Positions 13,471 through 27,468 of a stretch of DNA of 64,000 nt are shown here, piece after piece. This stretch comes from Ptiloglossa arizonensis (taxonomy: Eukaryota > Arthropoda > Insecta > Hymenoptera > Colletidae): NCBI RefSeq assembly GCF_051014685.1, contig NC_135048.1, positions 22,710,543 to 22,774,542 on the forward strand, in the 5' to 3' direction. The translations under genes were made by a program, and so were the position numbers. The notes under the pieces were generated by a model that worked only from the letters and a program-made list of their open reading frames with translations, was not told the origin of the DNA and made no database searches. How positions within the stretch are numbered: the stretch's first letter is position 1; the number at the start of each line of letters is the position of its first letter.

Positions 13471-13880
13471 AATATTAAGCAATGAAAGTAAAGATCGGAA
13501 TGGAACGACGAATTCAAGAAATCGATCTATGGTTCAGATCGGATTATTCGAATAGTACGAATATTCGGATACTCGATCATTCTACGAAGTATTCGAACAG
13601 TTGAGTGCGCGAGTAGTTTTCGAATTGTACTCGTCGAATATTCGAATATTAAGTAATGAAAATAAAGATCGGAATGGAACGACGAATTTAAGAACTCGAT
13701 CTATGGTTCAGATCGGACTATTCGAATAGTACGAATATTCGGATACTCGATCATTCTACGAAGTATTCGAACAGTTGAGTGCGCGAGTAGTTTTCGAATT
13801 GTACTCGTCGAATATTCGAATCAGTGTAGTATTCGAATAGTTAAGTATACGAATTGTATTCGAATTCCACGTATTGAATA
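13471..13880. repeat. 174-bp tandem duplication containing TATTCGAATA motifs
   Basis: Copies 13471-13644 and 13645-13818 begin aatattaagYaatgaaagta and differ at only a few bases. Their right two-thirds are built of ttcgaata-type motifs, which continue in a diverged form to about 13880. Confidence 0.9.
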
Positions 13881-15997
13881 TTTAAAATAAAAATATCGAA
13901 AGTCTGAACATACTGTTCCGACGTACAATATTTTTAATGAAAAATTTGTAAATATTATCGCAACGTAATGCTCCCGGCGTTGAAATAAATTCTCTCCGTT
14001 CGATTACTTTTATCTTCGTTCATCGAACAATTTTATCCTTCATTCTTCCGTCGAGAAATTATTCCTCACGTCTTCCAAGTTCACTAAAATTTATTTTTCA
14101 TTAACACGGTTTACACTCATGCGATTTGCGGCTAATTTAAGTTCTCCCCTGTAGTCTCTTTCTTCGATAGTTTGTCTTTCATTTCTCTCTTATATTACTT
14201 CTTAGACGATCGTCCATGTGCAATTCACTGTTTCACTTTTCGAGTCGCTCGAAGAACGGTTGTTTTTCTTCAAAACGGTTATTGATTAAATTTCCGCGAT
14301 GATGAATGAGGATGGCATATTGAAACGGGACAACTTAGCATTTCTAACGTTTTATCGTGGTCGACAGCGAAAATACACGCCAGCCTCCTTTAATATCGTC
14401 ATGGGTCGAATGTTCATCGATTTTCTTCGACCATTGTGTCGGTCACCTTGTCTTCTTTGGCCGGTAGGGGCTTTCTAAGATGGTTCTTTATTGAAATCGT
14501 AAAATGATATTCGAGACAATTAACGATCTCGTTGGAGATACGCCTCCAATATAGTTCACCGATGATACGGTTCTTCCACTCCTCAGAGCTCAAGTCTGCG
14601 TTGAAAGTTAGAAAAGCACAAGTCGAGCAACAATTTTTATTTTTAGAAAATTAATATCCATAGTCTTCTTGCTTCCTTAAGAGGGTATTAGATGACACCC
14701 AATAGGTAAACTAAATGCCTAGGCGATAATTTCAGCTCCACCTCCTCGCTCGGGCCACTCCTTCGAGGTTCTTATTAGAATTGTGAGATAATAAAGACTG
14801 TTAACACACGGTTGTAAGTATGTTAACTTTACGCTATTGCGTAGCGGTTTATACTTCTTAATCTTCCATCAGAGTTGATTCGTAAATATTAAAAAAAAAT
14901 GTTTATTCGAAGTTGTAAAGATATATCGTGAACAACGGTCGAACGAAATGTCAATAAAATAGTTTACGCGCTAATACATTTTTTGCTTCGAATCGCTATC
15001 AGTTCATCGTTTCAACGATGCAAAAAGTTTCCATTTATCGAAAGATCTCAATAACTTTAATGGCTGTTTCCAAGTGTATTTCATTAGATAAGAACCCCAA
15101 CCGCGTTAGAAAGATGATCCGACCGTAAAACAAGATAGTACGTTATTTATCAATTTTTGTCATTCAGCGTCGTTGTTACGCAAAACTTGTTCCTTTATCG
15201 CGAAAATTGAGGTGACGGGGAAATAAATTTTACAACAAAGAGGTGAGCTATGAAGCTAACCTCAACAATAGCGTTTCGAGTAACGTCGTTTCGAATGTGC
15301 CCTGTTCCGATCGGTGTTAGAAATTCATGAGAAATTTGCCCGTTGCGACACAACGTTCATCGTAACAAATAAAGAAAAACCAACCAGCGTATCACTCGCA
15401 ATCGGGAATTCCGGATTTCCCGGCATCTACCCTTTCTTTCGAAGAGGACCGACTTCCGTCTCTCGTTTGCACAAAGCTTCCCGCAAAGCGGAAAGACAAA
15501 TAGACCGATCCGCGTTCGTAATTTCGACGAGGGCGGGGATTGGTTACCGTGAAAAATTGACAAAACGAGAAATATTTGCAAGGCAAGGCGGTTGATGAGA
15601 CGTCGTCGTCTCTTTTTTTGCGATTCGCTTTGAAACCTAACCCCGAAGAGACACATTTCTCGGGGATTTGCGTCTTCGTCGCGGTAGGGTAGTTCCTCTA
15701 GCGCGTGCACGCTTCAGGAGAACGAGGATGGAAAAATAGACCGACCGACGTTATCAAAAGAACCGTCGACCGCTCGTTCGTTTGCATCTTTCCGTGCTCC
15801 CCCCTCCCCCTCCACATCCGCGCCCCTGATGCTAACAATGAGCAGGCTTTGAAGTTGCCAACTCTCTGTCGTTCGTTTTGTCGCGTTTCTGCAGCTCGCG
15901 ATACAAAATGGGGAAGAAGCTGCGCGTGTGATTAAAGTCTACGGAACGTCACCGGGACTTTCCAGATATTGTTCAAATCGACATTTAACCCTGGATA
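13881..15997. other. non-coding DNA, no gene recognised
   Basis: No domain-bearing ORF is present. A 117-codon minus-strand ORF at 15357-15710 lies in a CpG-rich patch but has no recognisable motif. Confidence 0.5.
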
Positions 15998-16546
15998 GAC
16001 AGAGCTGCGAAGCGACGCGTTAATTCTTTCGCTAAGACAGTGAAGACTCTCTTCGCAAGACGTTATTCGTATAGGGTGAACGATTATGATTTGTCGCGAT
16101 GTGATATCATTCGTATGCAACTGACGACTACAGTCGCTGTCTACAAGACGTCACTTGCATACGACGGATGGATATAGTCAGACAGAGCTGCGAAATGACG
16201 CGTTAATTTATTTGCTAAGACAGCGAAGACTCTCTTCGCAAGACGTTATTCGTATAGAATGGACGATTATGATTTTTCGCGACGAGATACCATTCGTATG
16301 CAACTGACGACTACAGTCGCTGTCTACAAGACGTCACTTGCATATGATGGATGGATATAGTCAGACAGAGCTGCGAAGTGACGCGTTAATTTATTTGCTA
16401 AGACAGCGAAGACTCTCTTTGCAAGACGTTATTCGTATAGGATGGACGATTATGATTTTTCGCGACGAGATACCATTCGAATGCAACTGACGACTACAGT
16501 CACTGTCTACAAGACGTCACTTGCATATGACGAATGGATATAGTCT
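15998..16546. repeat. 183-bp tandem repeat, three copies
   Basis: Copies start at 15998, 16181 and 16364 with gacagagctgcgaaRYgacg and are nearly identical. The unit contains both cttcgcaagacgttattcg and ctacaagacgtcacttgca. Confidence 0.93.
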
Positions 16547-19500
16547 ACGAGGCAGCACGTACTGTGCACGGCTTGCAAGAAGTCACTTGGTGAGTTGCAG
16601 GGCCATCTCCGATATTATTGTAAAGATAAATTATGCGATTGTAAAGATTGATTATAAACAAACAAAGGGAAGAGAAATACTCGGATATAGAGGTATGGCC
16701 CTTTTATCTGTATGTTCTTTCAGGTGACTTCTTGTGAAATGTGCGCAGTACCTAAAATAGTTTCTTTCGATTGAAATAAGTTTGTTAAGAACTTGAAAAT
16801 AATATTTTACGTTAAAGAAAAAATAATTTAGTCACCAAGCAATTTGATCTATCGAGTAGTAGTTTATTCATAATGGAAATTTTATAATTTTATTTTATTC
16901 ATCGAATAAATAATCACACGATAGATTAAATTACACGTTGAATGACAATCGTATTTGTTAATAATTTAATGTATAATTTTATATTTGCCCTGACAAAGAA
17001 TAATTTAACTCACGATCCCAGAGCATAGAAATACGGATAGGATTGTTAACGCAACATTCGAGTTCCGAATTTCTCTTCTCGTAAAGGTATTTCGAGTAGC
17101 TGTAATTTCCAGCTCAATTTTTCATGCCCGACTTTAGACCGATTTTCTTTCAAAACCCCGCTCCCGCTCATTCCGTACAAGTAAATATAGATCTTTCCGT
17201 ACAACTAAATACCTCTTGCCATTTGGATTTAACCGAGGCTGCTAGCGAAATTAAACACACTCTGCACTGTATACTTCCCATTAAGTACAACGTTTTCTTT
17301 TCTCAAATCTCTGCTTTAAATCACTAAGCGTGAAATTACACGATACCGCCAGAAATTTCCTCCGTGTTCGCGAATTAACGTTTCAAGTTCCTTTTCCCTG
17401 TCGCCGTGGAAGAAGGAAGTAACTTCGTTTCGGAAATTTAATTACGTTAAATGTCCAAGGTGTGACGTTCCACGAAGCCTCGAGAATCGATTTTGCAAAT
17501 TGCCGAACAAAGATTGCTTCCCGTCAGGTTGAATTCAAATCCGAAAAAATTCTTGTTTCCCGATATCTTGAAACTCGCCGTGTATCTCGCTCGAAGTACA
17601 TCGAGAACGAAGCAGCTACGAAAAAGATTTCGTCTGAAAAATTTCAATTTATCTTTTCTCAAAAAAAAAAGAAAAAATCGTTTTCACGATGTCATAAAAA
17701 ATTTAAAAAAAAAAAAAGAAACCACGAATTTGAATGTCAACGCCTAATCGTTCGATAATAAACGATACTTGGGTAATGCTCTTCGTCCAATTGCGTTTCT
17801 GGATAGGGAAAAAGAAGTCACAGGGGGTATTAGACAAAAGCTCCCTCCAGGTGGAAGGAGAGAGACTTTACCATTGATTAAAAGTACGTTTTTACTTTTA
17901 TTCCGTGGGAAAAGGCGATATAACGAAATTCGTAAGTAATCGATGGCAGAAGGATATCCGAGTGATCACTCGGATGATCATCCTGGCTGACTGAATATAT
18001 CGCATCGAGTACACCATACGACCGAGTCTGACCTACTTCGTCTTCATCGTCTAATGCGCATTCATTTTCGGATATTAAAGGCACAAAGCGTAGCGTCTCT
18101 GTCGATCGTTGATTTTTTCTATCCTTGAAATTAATAATCGACGGTTCTGTTCCGCGATTAGCGTAATCGATCGGTGGACTACACGAATTACCGACCCTGT
18201 TGTACTCCCCTCTGACGAGAAAGGGTTCGTTCGAAGCTAGCTCCTAATTTTATGGAATTAAATAATCCTCGTTGGGTGGTGTACGGGGTTGCACGTTGAT
18301 AACCAAGAATTAAGCTTCCTTTCGGGTGGTTTAACTCTCACTGATGTATGTACCGGGTCGTAATGGAACGGAAGAGGGTAATGACGTGGATGTCGTTACC
18401 AATGAATTTGTTTGCGAAGCACTTTGCCTTTCCCCGTAAAAAAAGCGCGAAAGCGATTACTGTCGTTACTGTTCTGGAATTTTCTTTGTTTACACGGGGG
18501 TCTAAGATCGACGGAATATTACACGATCGTTTTACGATGGCTGACCTGACGAGAGAACGCTTCGAACGTCGATTTCGATGACACTTCGCCTGGATGTTCA
18601 TTCGTCCGACCGTATTTCGTTGCTCACATTTTTACATCGTGGAAAGAATCATACCTCGTATCAGAAGTATTTATCTCGTTCGTGCAGGTGTAGCTCTTAA
18701 ATTGCATACAAAAGATATCGAAAAATTGATAGAAAATATGTCCGGTAAAAATTTGAATGCAATAAGAGGAAATAAAAAGGAATTCGAATTTTGTATTGAT
18801 ACACTTTGGGAAAAATTTACCTAGTAATTTAAAGAACTTGGAGTAAATTTTTTCTGATAATTTTTAGACCTGCAGAAAGTTTCTCCTGGTAATTTACAGG
18901 CCTCCGGAAATGGTGGAATTTTCATTCGAAAGATTTTTCAATACACTTTGTAACTTATACAAGTACGAATAGAATCACTTCCAGCGACATAATCATCACT
19001 ATTACTTTTTAAATTTCTTCAACGTGACTATTTTCTGTTTTATGTAAGGATCCTTGTTTTTTTTTTAATTTAATTTTTTAATTTACAACTGGTGTGTATT
19101 GAGTTAATTACAATTTTGATGCACAATAGTAGGACATGTCTGGAGGTAACAGTCATTAGTGTTCCTTTAGAATTAGTGTCGTGTCTCTGGTTATGGTCTT
19201 TCGAACAAAATAGTCGTCGAAACTCAAAAGACAAAACAATATGATCTAGAATTATGAACAAATGACGAACTCCCTTATTTCGGGTCCTTTCAATTAAAAA
19301 TTTTGTCTAATTTACGTCGGTCGTTAAACTGTAGATTGTTTTTCTTCGCTTTTATAGGAAACTTTGTTTGCAACTTGGAATTACACGATCATAAAAGTTC
19401 CATTTACGTTTTCCTTATAATTAAGTAAATTTCTTGGTACCTCTCTCGGCACTTTTATCTGCTTCGTTTCCCGCCGGAGTACATCGTTTTCAAAGGAGAA

Positions 19501-22500
19501 CCTTTGTGTCTGAAGGAATAGGTCGCGTGAACAGTCCTACCTCTTCGGGCAACAAAGGGAACTGAATTTAAGTACACGATGAAGATAAAATAAAATAGTA
19601 CGTAAGGGTAACCAGTATGAAAGCAAACCTAAAGTCTCTCTTTCTCTCTCTCTTGTTCGCGATAATTCTCCTTCGTGCAATTTTATGTAGAAGCAACGAG
19701 AAAATTTGAAAGTATTTTATCAGAGAACGTTCGCAGAATTTGTACGAGTAAACGAACGAAATTTTCAACGTGAAAAATTGAATTGGTATTTTCATCGAAC
19801 GTAAACATTTTCAATGGAAACAATTAATCGTTCTATTTTCAATGGAAATCGTTCACTATTCTCGTGTTACGATTGTCCGTCATAGTCACAGAGGATGACC
19901 CATTTAAATCGATCAAATATTTTTAAAAGTATTCTTATCGTAATAAAACTTCAGGCAGTTTGTTTCGTTCTTCCTTTTTGCATCTTTCACAGTTTGAGAG
20001 ACACTGGCCTGTGTGCACGATACGGATATTTTCTATTCAGGAATACCCGATGAAGTGTGAATAAAACCTTCCAGCGAACCTAATACTTTCGATTATAGTT
20101 GTGTTACTATCCAACGACTGTGTCTATTCGTGATGCAAAACGGAACAGATAACGGTAATTATGGACGCCGTGTCTCATCGATATGAAAAAATTTATTTGT
20201 ACGATGCACGGTTTCGATGCTGCAAGCGCAATCGTTCTCGCACGGTGGTGCATGCAAGCATGCGTGCAACGCGAGTGCAGACGCGTATTCCTATTGGCAC
20301 GAACGAGTGTCATGTTCAACTCGCTGTGACTGCTATGTCCGCTCCGCTGATAAGTTTTCGTCTCACTTTGATTCCACGCGCGAAGGTTGTAGAAACAAAT
20401 TGACGATCGTTGGATGGATCGATGGAACAATTAGTTTTCTACTCAGGGTACAGGAAACGTTGCAACGAAGATGACAGACAGAACGATAAATCCACCATCA
20501 GCGTTTCGGTACTCGTGACTGCTGTCAGAAATAATTACCGTGCTCTGTCACTCTTGTCACGTATTCCGATTCATAATTTATATTCACACCAAGAGAAATG
20601 TATACCCGAGTTTCGACACTGCTCCATCTTGCTCGACGTGCTTCACAATCTGTCATATTTTACTGAAATAATCGACCAAATAATCCATCGTCTCGATTTC
20701 AGCTTCCTCGAGCTTCGTACCGATCCACGATAAACACCATCCGATAGTATTTGTTCATATAGCTGATCAATTCGCGTGCAACAACCTGATAATAATTTTT
20801 AAACCAACAGACTCGTTTATTGCTATATCGTTCGAAACTTTTTTCAATATTACAAACAATCTGATAATACGATCTACCATTTTGTTTCAACGATGTTTCG
20901 GTGTTTCGTGGCTCGATATTTTGTTTACAACAAGAGGATTTCATGGATCGCATGCAATAATTGGAGTGATTCTCTTAACATCGTATTTTATTCGAATAAT
21001 TTCTAATCGTTTTACTAAAATTCAATTCCATTTCGAAGCTGCGTGTTGTTATTGCCACTTTGTGGATACGGTTTGATTATTCCTTTATATTTCGATTTAT
21101 CGACGAGTATATCAACGCTTTTATCGTTTTCAAGCAGACCGTCTAGACACGCGGGACGATCACGCGTAGAATGCTAACGGGATATTTAACGAACGATATC
21201 CGCACGAGTTTCGAGGCACGCTGGAGTACGATCAAAATCAATTGGCCGCTCAAGGCCGCCGAGGGATTACCCCCACCACGTCGTTCGCTTCCCCCACCGC
21301 CGCTCTGTCTCCCGAGACAGGTCCGGTGTAAAAGCAGGAGTCGTTCCTGGCGCGATTCACAGTCCAGGAGACGACCATGAGCGACGATTTAAATTTGATA
21401 CGACTGCAGCAATTAACGCGCGATCACGTGGGAGTCGAGTTATCAACGAAGTAATTCTACACGACATCGTTATTCACTAGTTTCGCTTCTACCGACATAA
21501 GCGTACTGTCTCCCCTCGTTTCCAACGCAGGCTCGCGTTTCTTCGCGGATTCTCCCGTTGCAGACGATTTATTAGCAGTTCTACCTACCTAACGCGACGA
21601 GTTTTTTCTATATCGATTTACACTGTCCCGTCGCCAGAGTGCATTATCGTCTAAATTTTTCTTCGTCGAACTACGAACAAATTGAGGGTTCAACAATGCA
21701 TGTATGAACCTGCTTTTTGGCGATGTTTCTGGCTTTACTTATTAATTGAGTTTTCAGTTCGCTTGAAACCGGGGTAGGTAGCGATTTTTTATCTCGAGTC
21801 GAGCTCGACGAAATTCTATACAAACAAATACAGTGGTGGTGGTGATACTAGTTCTTGAATCCGGGGTAGAAATTGGGTATCGAGAGCGGAAATTTATATA
21901 TTTGTTATTGGGTAGACCTTAGAGAAACAATTGTTAGTAGGACGGTTCGTTGAGAGGAATTGCTCGGTTTATAAATAATGAGAGGAAAGGGTTCACGAAT
22001 TCGATAATTCGACGCAAGGGAGTAATGACAAACTCGATGATCGGTTCGTAGAAAATGATTCGACTGTGATATTATACCACCCGAATAATTGAACCGCTCT
22101 TGTACAGTTATTCGCGGAAAATTTTTTTCCAGGAAACGAGCATTTTTGTCTCAAACTGGGAGATAAAATTTCGTACCGTTATCCGAGTTATACCGAAATA
22201 AACTGAATTGAGGGCAGATATAAAACTTTACAACTACCCAGTTGTATGTACTTAACTAACGCGGTATGTTCTTCGTACAGATTTATTCTCGTAACGACAG
22301 GTCCATAGTATTTACGGTAGAATGAAATTAAATTGACCGCTCAAGGTCACCCGGAGAATAACCTTACCGGTTCGATTGTCCCTACTGTTTCGTATTGTTT
22401 CATTTATTCTCGTTTGACAACTTTATTCGTTATAATAAAGAACAAAAGTACAAGTTCAAATACACGAAAACAAAACACGTAGAAGAAAAAGCGAGGTAAA

Positions 22501-24800
22501 AATCACTGTTTTGCAAAGTAACATTATCTTGACTCTGTCTCTCTAATATATTACACGTAGCAATACTGTTAGAGGGGGGAGCGAGTAAGAGAGGGGGTAG
22601 TGGCCTTGAGCGACCAATTGAACTCGCGTCGACACAGTACAGTCGTGCAGCAGTACACATATCTTGACACGATATCTTCGAAATCTTATTAAAAACACTG
22701 ATTCCATATACTTACTCGTAAGCTGAGTGCCATTCCTCTCGGGCTACGATGAAATCTCTGAAGATTCCCTCTATAGGCGCAACGTATTCCTTTCGGAGTC
22801 GAGTTGAAGCTATTATCTTGATCGTTGGACGACTCGTTACAATTATTTTCGAAATCGTACGGGAACGATAATTTTGTGCGTCAATGATTTGCATCTTGGA
22901 GTACATCATTTGTTCGGAACAATATATCGAAATTCTCTACGAAACCGGCCCAATTTTTACGAGAACTCTGGAAACTGAATATTTACCACGAACACGAGTT
23001 ACGAAGAATTAATTTTTCATCAGAAAAGTGATCGTGACTTTGTTCCGATTTTTATTTCGACGTCCCGTGAAGGTGTCCGCGTTTCGTTAATAAGAGACAA
23101 TAATTAATAACGTGCCCGTACAACCGATCGTTGATCATTTCCGAACGAAATTTCCCAGCAATAATTGCTAGATTTGCGATTTGGATCATGTCCTTCATCG
23201 TTTCATTCGGACATTAATACCTCGGTAACGATGATGAACGGTTCGGTCGTGGTTTCGCGATACAAAGCCGGAAGTAACGAGTCTTTTCCGCCTCTGTGGA
23301 CGCGAAATTGTTTGCAATTCCCGTTTTGCGTGAACATTTCCCCATCGAGCTGCTCGTGGTGTACCATTCTCGTTTATTTTTCCTTATTTGCCCCTTGACG
23401 TCCCTATTTCTGCCTCCCTGGCCGAGGCTCTGTTTTGTTTTCAATTTGTACCTTTCCATATTTTTTTGCCTACTTTCCTTCTGTTCGTTGTTCCCTCTCT
23501 TTTTGTCACTCAGTGTCGTTCTCCGTCTTCCCCTTCCAAAAATTCTGCCTTCCGTTTTGTCTCTTTCCTCTCTGTTCCATTTTCTCTAAAGCTTCTATCC
23601 CCCCCCACCACCGTTTCCATGAAACCGTCGCATAAGTTGGCGCACGTTTATATTACTCCGTACATTATGAATGCGTATTGTTTGCGAGTCGTGTCCCTTT
23701 GCGTTACTTTCGCGAGTGAAAACGAGAGCCTACTGTCACTTACTTCGGTGGTATTGTGTCAAGCTTATAGCCATTGTCTAGTATTCGTAGTGCGATATTG
23801 TTCTCGCTTAAAAAATTGCAAATTAAAGAATTCGAGTACACTGTTTTTATTCGCGCGTTTGAGAGTGTCACGTCACGTTATCGATGCTCGAAGTGAGGCG
23901 ATGTTTAAAATTGTCAGTTGTTCCTCGAAAGATCATAATGAATGTGAATTTTTCGTCCAGTCGAATTCGACACACTTCTATAAATTCGACTCGCTAACTT
24001 GACTTTCGATTGTTAACGATCGTGGATGAATTGTAGCGCAATCGATTTGGTAAAGTTTTGATAACAGTAATTTTATTCTTAACAGGAAGTGTTGCGTAAA
24101 ACGCCAAGCAAAATGGTAACTTCTGATGCTAGAGAAATAAGAAACGGAGGAAACAAAAGGACTGTCAGGTTTCGACATCGATAACATTTCTCTCTGTCGG
24201 TTGCAGCTATCGTCGATGCTGCATTGATATTGAGATTGTATCGTTCCTACGTTATTAATATTAATTCGATTTGCTTCGTATTTCGATCGACTTAGAACCA
24301 CCTAGAATCGAAGACGGTGAAATAATTGTAATTCGGCGGCAATTACCGTTGTTTATCCTAAAGCGATTCGAGATCGTGATTTCAACGTTTAAATGATGTA
24401 CTCCAAGAACGACGAGGTAAAAGCTTGAGCTTTTCTTGGATTCGTTGCGACAAAAGAAGTTCGAACGATAGATCTGCCGTTTGTCGTTTCACCGGGCGTT
24501 CTGCGTTCGCAGATCTATATTTGCTCGAAGCACTTTCAATCGTACCTATTTACTTGGATAAAAATGCAACGTTCACGAGTGTTCGTTTCACGAGCGACGA
24601 TTATATCAATAACGCAAATAAATACGATTTCTTTCTACCTGATTGCTCGTAACGGTTTACCAGCCAGTATTCACGCTCACGTGTATCGAGCGCGTAGAGT
24701 ACCGAAAGTTCAAGTACATTCTCTTTTGAATGCACAATTCCTCGAATCTTTCATAAATATCGAAACCGATACACATACTCGAGTCATCAATTAGAGTTGG
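16547..24800. other. 8-kb non-coding stretch, no gene recognised
   Basis: Many short ORFs occur on both strands, the longest being 204 codons at 23388-24002, none with a recognisable domain. Noted inside: a 20-bp perfect palindrome at 17956 and three related caattggccgctcaaggcc-type strings between 21.2 and 22.6 kb. Nothing else is supported. Confidence 0.45.
17956..17975. other. 20-bp perfect palindrome
   Basis: The sequence atccgagtgatcactcggat equals its own reverse complement. It could be a dimeric protein-binding site or chance. Confidence 0.5.
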
Positions 24801-24806
24801 GACTGC

Positions 24807-25055
24807 TTGAATTTTTCTGTATTCGAACACTTCGGTGATTTAAATATTCGACGAACTTCGAATACTATTCGAATACTCGACTACTCGAATATCGACTATT
24901 CGAACACCTGATCTAGAATACTAATCAAGTTCTCCAAGTTCATCGATCCGTTTCGAAATTCATTTTCGTACAATACTCGATGATACTCGAACACTAAAAT
25001 ATTCGAAATTTATTCGTGGTATTCGAGTATCTGTAAAATATTCGAATAGTCCCTG
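24807..25055. repeat. TATTCGAATA-family patch with conserved left flank
   Basis: It begins ttgaatttttctgtattcga and continues as diverged ttcgaata/actcgaata motifs. The left flank is shared with the patches at 55941 and 60448. Confidence 0.8.
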
Positions 25056-26364
25056 ATATGTCTCTGAACGCCTCTCGAACAGTATATCGATATACCGAGT
25101 TGGTTAACGTTAAACTTCTTCGAAAAATCCCATCATATAGTGAAATGATCTCAGTATCTTTTACTTGGAGCAGATCACGGGACAATGTGATACACTTAGA
25201 GTGCAAACGATTTTTTTCAAACGAGAATAACGTCGACATTCAGGCTGGTAAAGCGTTAACGATCGTGAAAGCTCGTCTTTCACGCAGCGATGAACATCGC
25301 GTGGACGCAACACTATAATCGAGAAGAACGCCCTGTATCGCGATTGCAATCGGATCTCAGGGATTTTGGGAAGGATTTCTAGGTTCGGGTAGGTGTTGCA
25401 ACTTTCTCAAGATTCTCCAAAGAACTCGTTGCTCTCGTTGAGAACGATGACTTGTCGTCTTGGCTGTCGTTTCGTGTCCGAGCGTTTCAGGTTCGCTCGT
25501 TTCCACGAAACGTTTCAGATGCCATTCTCCACCATCGGTGTATTCGCACACGTACGCATAAATTCTCGCACACACACACACACACACACGCACGCACGCA
25601 TATTGGTTAACTTTATTAGTGCCGCCTTAACAATGCAAAACGTGGCTATGTTTCGTGAACTATGTACAAACAGTTGGCCCGATACGCGCGTCGGGTGTTT
25701 TGTTCGGTTAGCGCAGAGTGCTTGTGGTTTCTTGGGTTCTGAGCAGGGATTTTAACTGCCAGCCTAGTGATAAACCCGAGTTAATAGACATGCGAGGTTA
25801 GGCCGCGGTCCCGCTTACGTGGCGCAAAATATTTAGCTACGAATTCACAGAGAACTCCGGAAATGTCTGAGTAATTTATACACCATCGCATCGTTGTACG
25901 GTTATAGTCGTCCGCGATTAAATCACTGTAGTACAATAGAAACAGAACGCAGCGGTTGGTAACAAAGTTCGGTTCGTTTGCATCGGCGATTTTATAAACG
26001 AAAAATGAAACGTTTGCTTCGCAGACTTCCGTAAGGCCTGTTCATGAGAAAAAACACACTTTTTAAACATAAAATAGTGTGCAAAAATGCACAGCACGTG
26101 TCGATGCAAATTGTGCTCGAAGTTAAAGAGAAGTTGAATGTTATTTATTCACGATAACGGAACATGAGTGAAAAATTCAATACAGTTAGATAAACGAAAT
26201 AAAACGAAACAAAAGAGTCGAATCGTGTTAACAGTTTTTGGTACGTTAAAATCGATCGAAATGTACTGTGATATATAATAATCGCGTGATACTTGATAAT
26301 ACTTGATTCGAATTCAAGTTATCGAGACGTTAAATTTCATTTTTCATTTATAACTCGCCAAGTA
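25056..26364. other. non-coding DNA, nothing recognised apart from the CA microsatellite
   Basis: The short ORFs here lack recognisable domains. Confidence 0.45.
25569..25600. repeat. (CA)n / (CG CA)n microsatellite
   Basis: A run of cacaca changing to cacgcacgca. Confidence 0.95.
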
Positions 26365-26550
26365 CTGCAAGAAGAAATATATTCGAACACTGTTCGAATA
26401 GTCGAGTATTCGAACGGTATTCAAACGGTCGAGTATCTGAACGGTATTCGAACGAATCAAGTATTCGATTTTTTAGTAATCGAGTACTTGAGTAGACAAG
26501 TATTCGAACAGTATTCGAACAGTATTCGCCACGTATTCGTAACGTTCGAG
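26365..26550. repeat. TATTCGAATA-family patch, duplicated block copy 1
   Basis: It begins ctgcaagaagaaatatattcg and is made of ttcgaacggtattcaaacgg-type motifs. It matches 27318-27468 along its length with small indels, in the same orientation about 950 bp away. Confidence 0.85.
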
Positions 26551-27317
26551 TACAGAAACAGTAGGACAAGCCAGTCTCGGCTGGAACACACTCGTCGGGC
26601 TTCGAATTGGCGTTGCAGGTCGCTGAAAAATCGGCCACTCGGCAATAACCCCGCGTTCGATTTAAAATTTTATCGCGGCCCGCCACTCGCCGGAGCAATC
26701 CACCGAAACGAGGGTTTCCGGCTGCGGCTAGCTCCTGGAAGGTGCTTTTGTGCTTTCCTCGGCCGCGTTCGATCGACGTCGGCGCTCGCTCGCTCGCGCG
26801 TCCGCGACCACCCTCTTCCTGTTTCGAGCCCGAAACTATGGGCCTGGTATCGACTTTCATTCCCTCGCCTTTGATTCGATCGAGTTAATTCCACTTGGGT
26901 TTCGTGCCAGAGCTCGCGGGGAGAAAAGGAATCAACCGATCCGCTGGACCGAGCTACAAATTCTCTCCTACGGTTCACCAAACCGCTCCGCGTTATCCAG
27001 GCTGTCGATAGAGCCCTTCACCTTGAGCCTGATATTTTAATACGTCGATCGGCCAGGGAACTGGAAATTTCGAGAACAACGAAACGCGAACTTTGCATTA
27101 GACCGCGAAAGAATTCTCTGAATATGGGAGAGGGACGATGCTTTCGTTTTCGAAGAAAACTTTCGTTTCGTTGTACAGAATATTGGACAACATCGGAACA
27201 AATCGATTGAGAAGAATTTTGCAGAGATGAGATACAAAGGAAACGTTATTACGATTTTAATGCTTCGATCCTGATGAGAGCCCTCTTCAAAATCACCATT
27301 TTGTCGAGATGCAAGAC

Positions 27318-27468
27318 TGCAAGAAATATATTCGAACAGTGTTCGAACAGTCGAGTATTCGAACGGTATTCAAACGGTCGAGTATCTGAATAGTATTCGA
27401 ACGATCAAGTATTCGATTTTCAGTAATCGAGTACTTGAATAGGCAAGTATTCTAACAGTATTTGTCTT
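27318..27468. repeat. TATTCGAATA-family patch, duplicated block copy 2
   Basis: This is a near copy of 26365-26528. The CpG-rich DNA between the copies is not repeated. Confidence 0.85.

Noticed and set aside
23388..24002. 204-codon plus-strand ORF
   Set aside because: Ser/Phe/Leu-rich from pyrimidine-rich DNA, with overlapping ORFs in other frames and no motif.
26348..26860. 170-codon minus-strand ORF and 193-codon plus-strand ORF
   Set aside because: Both combine a TATTCGAATA patch with CpG-rich DNA; neither has a recognisable domain.
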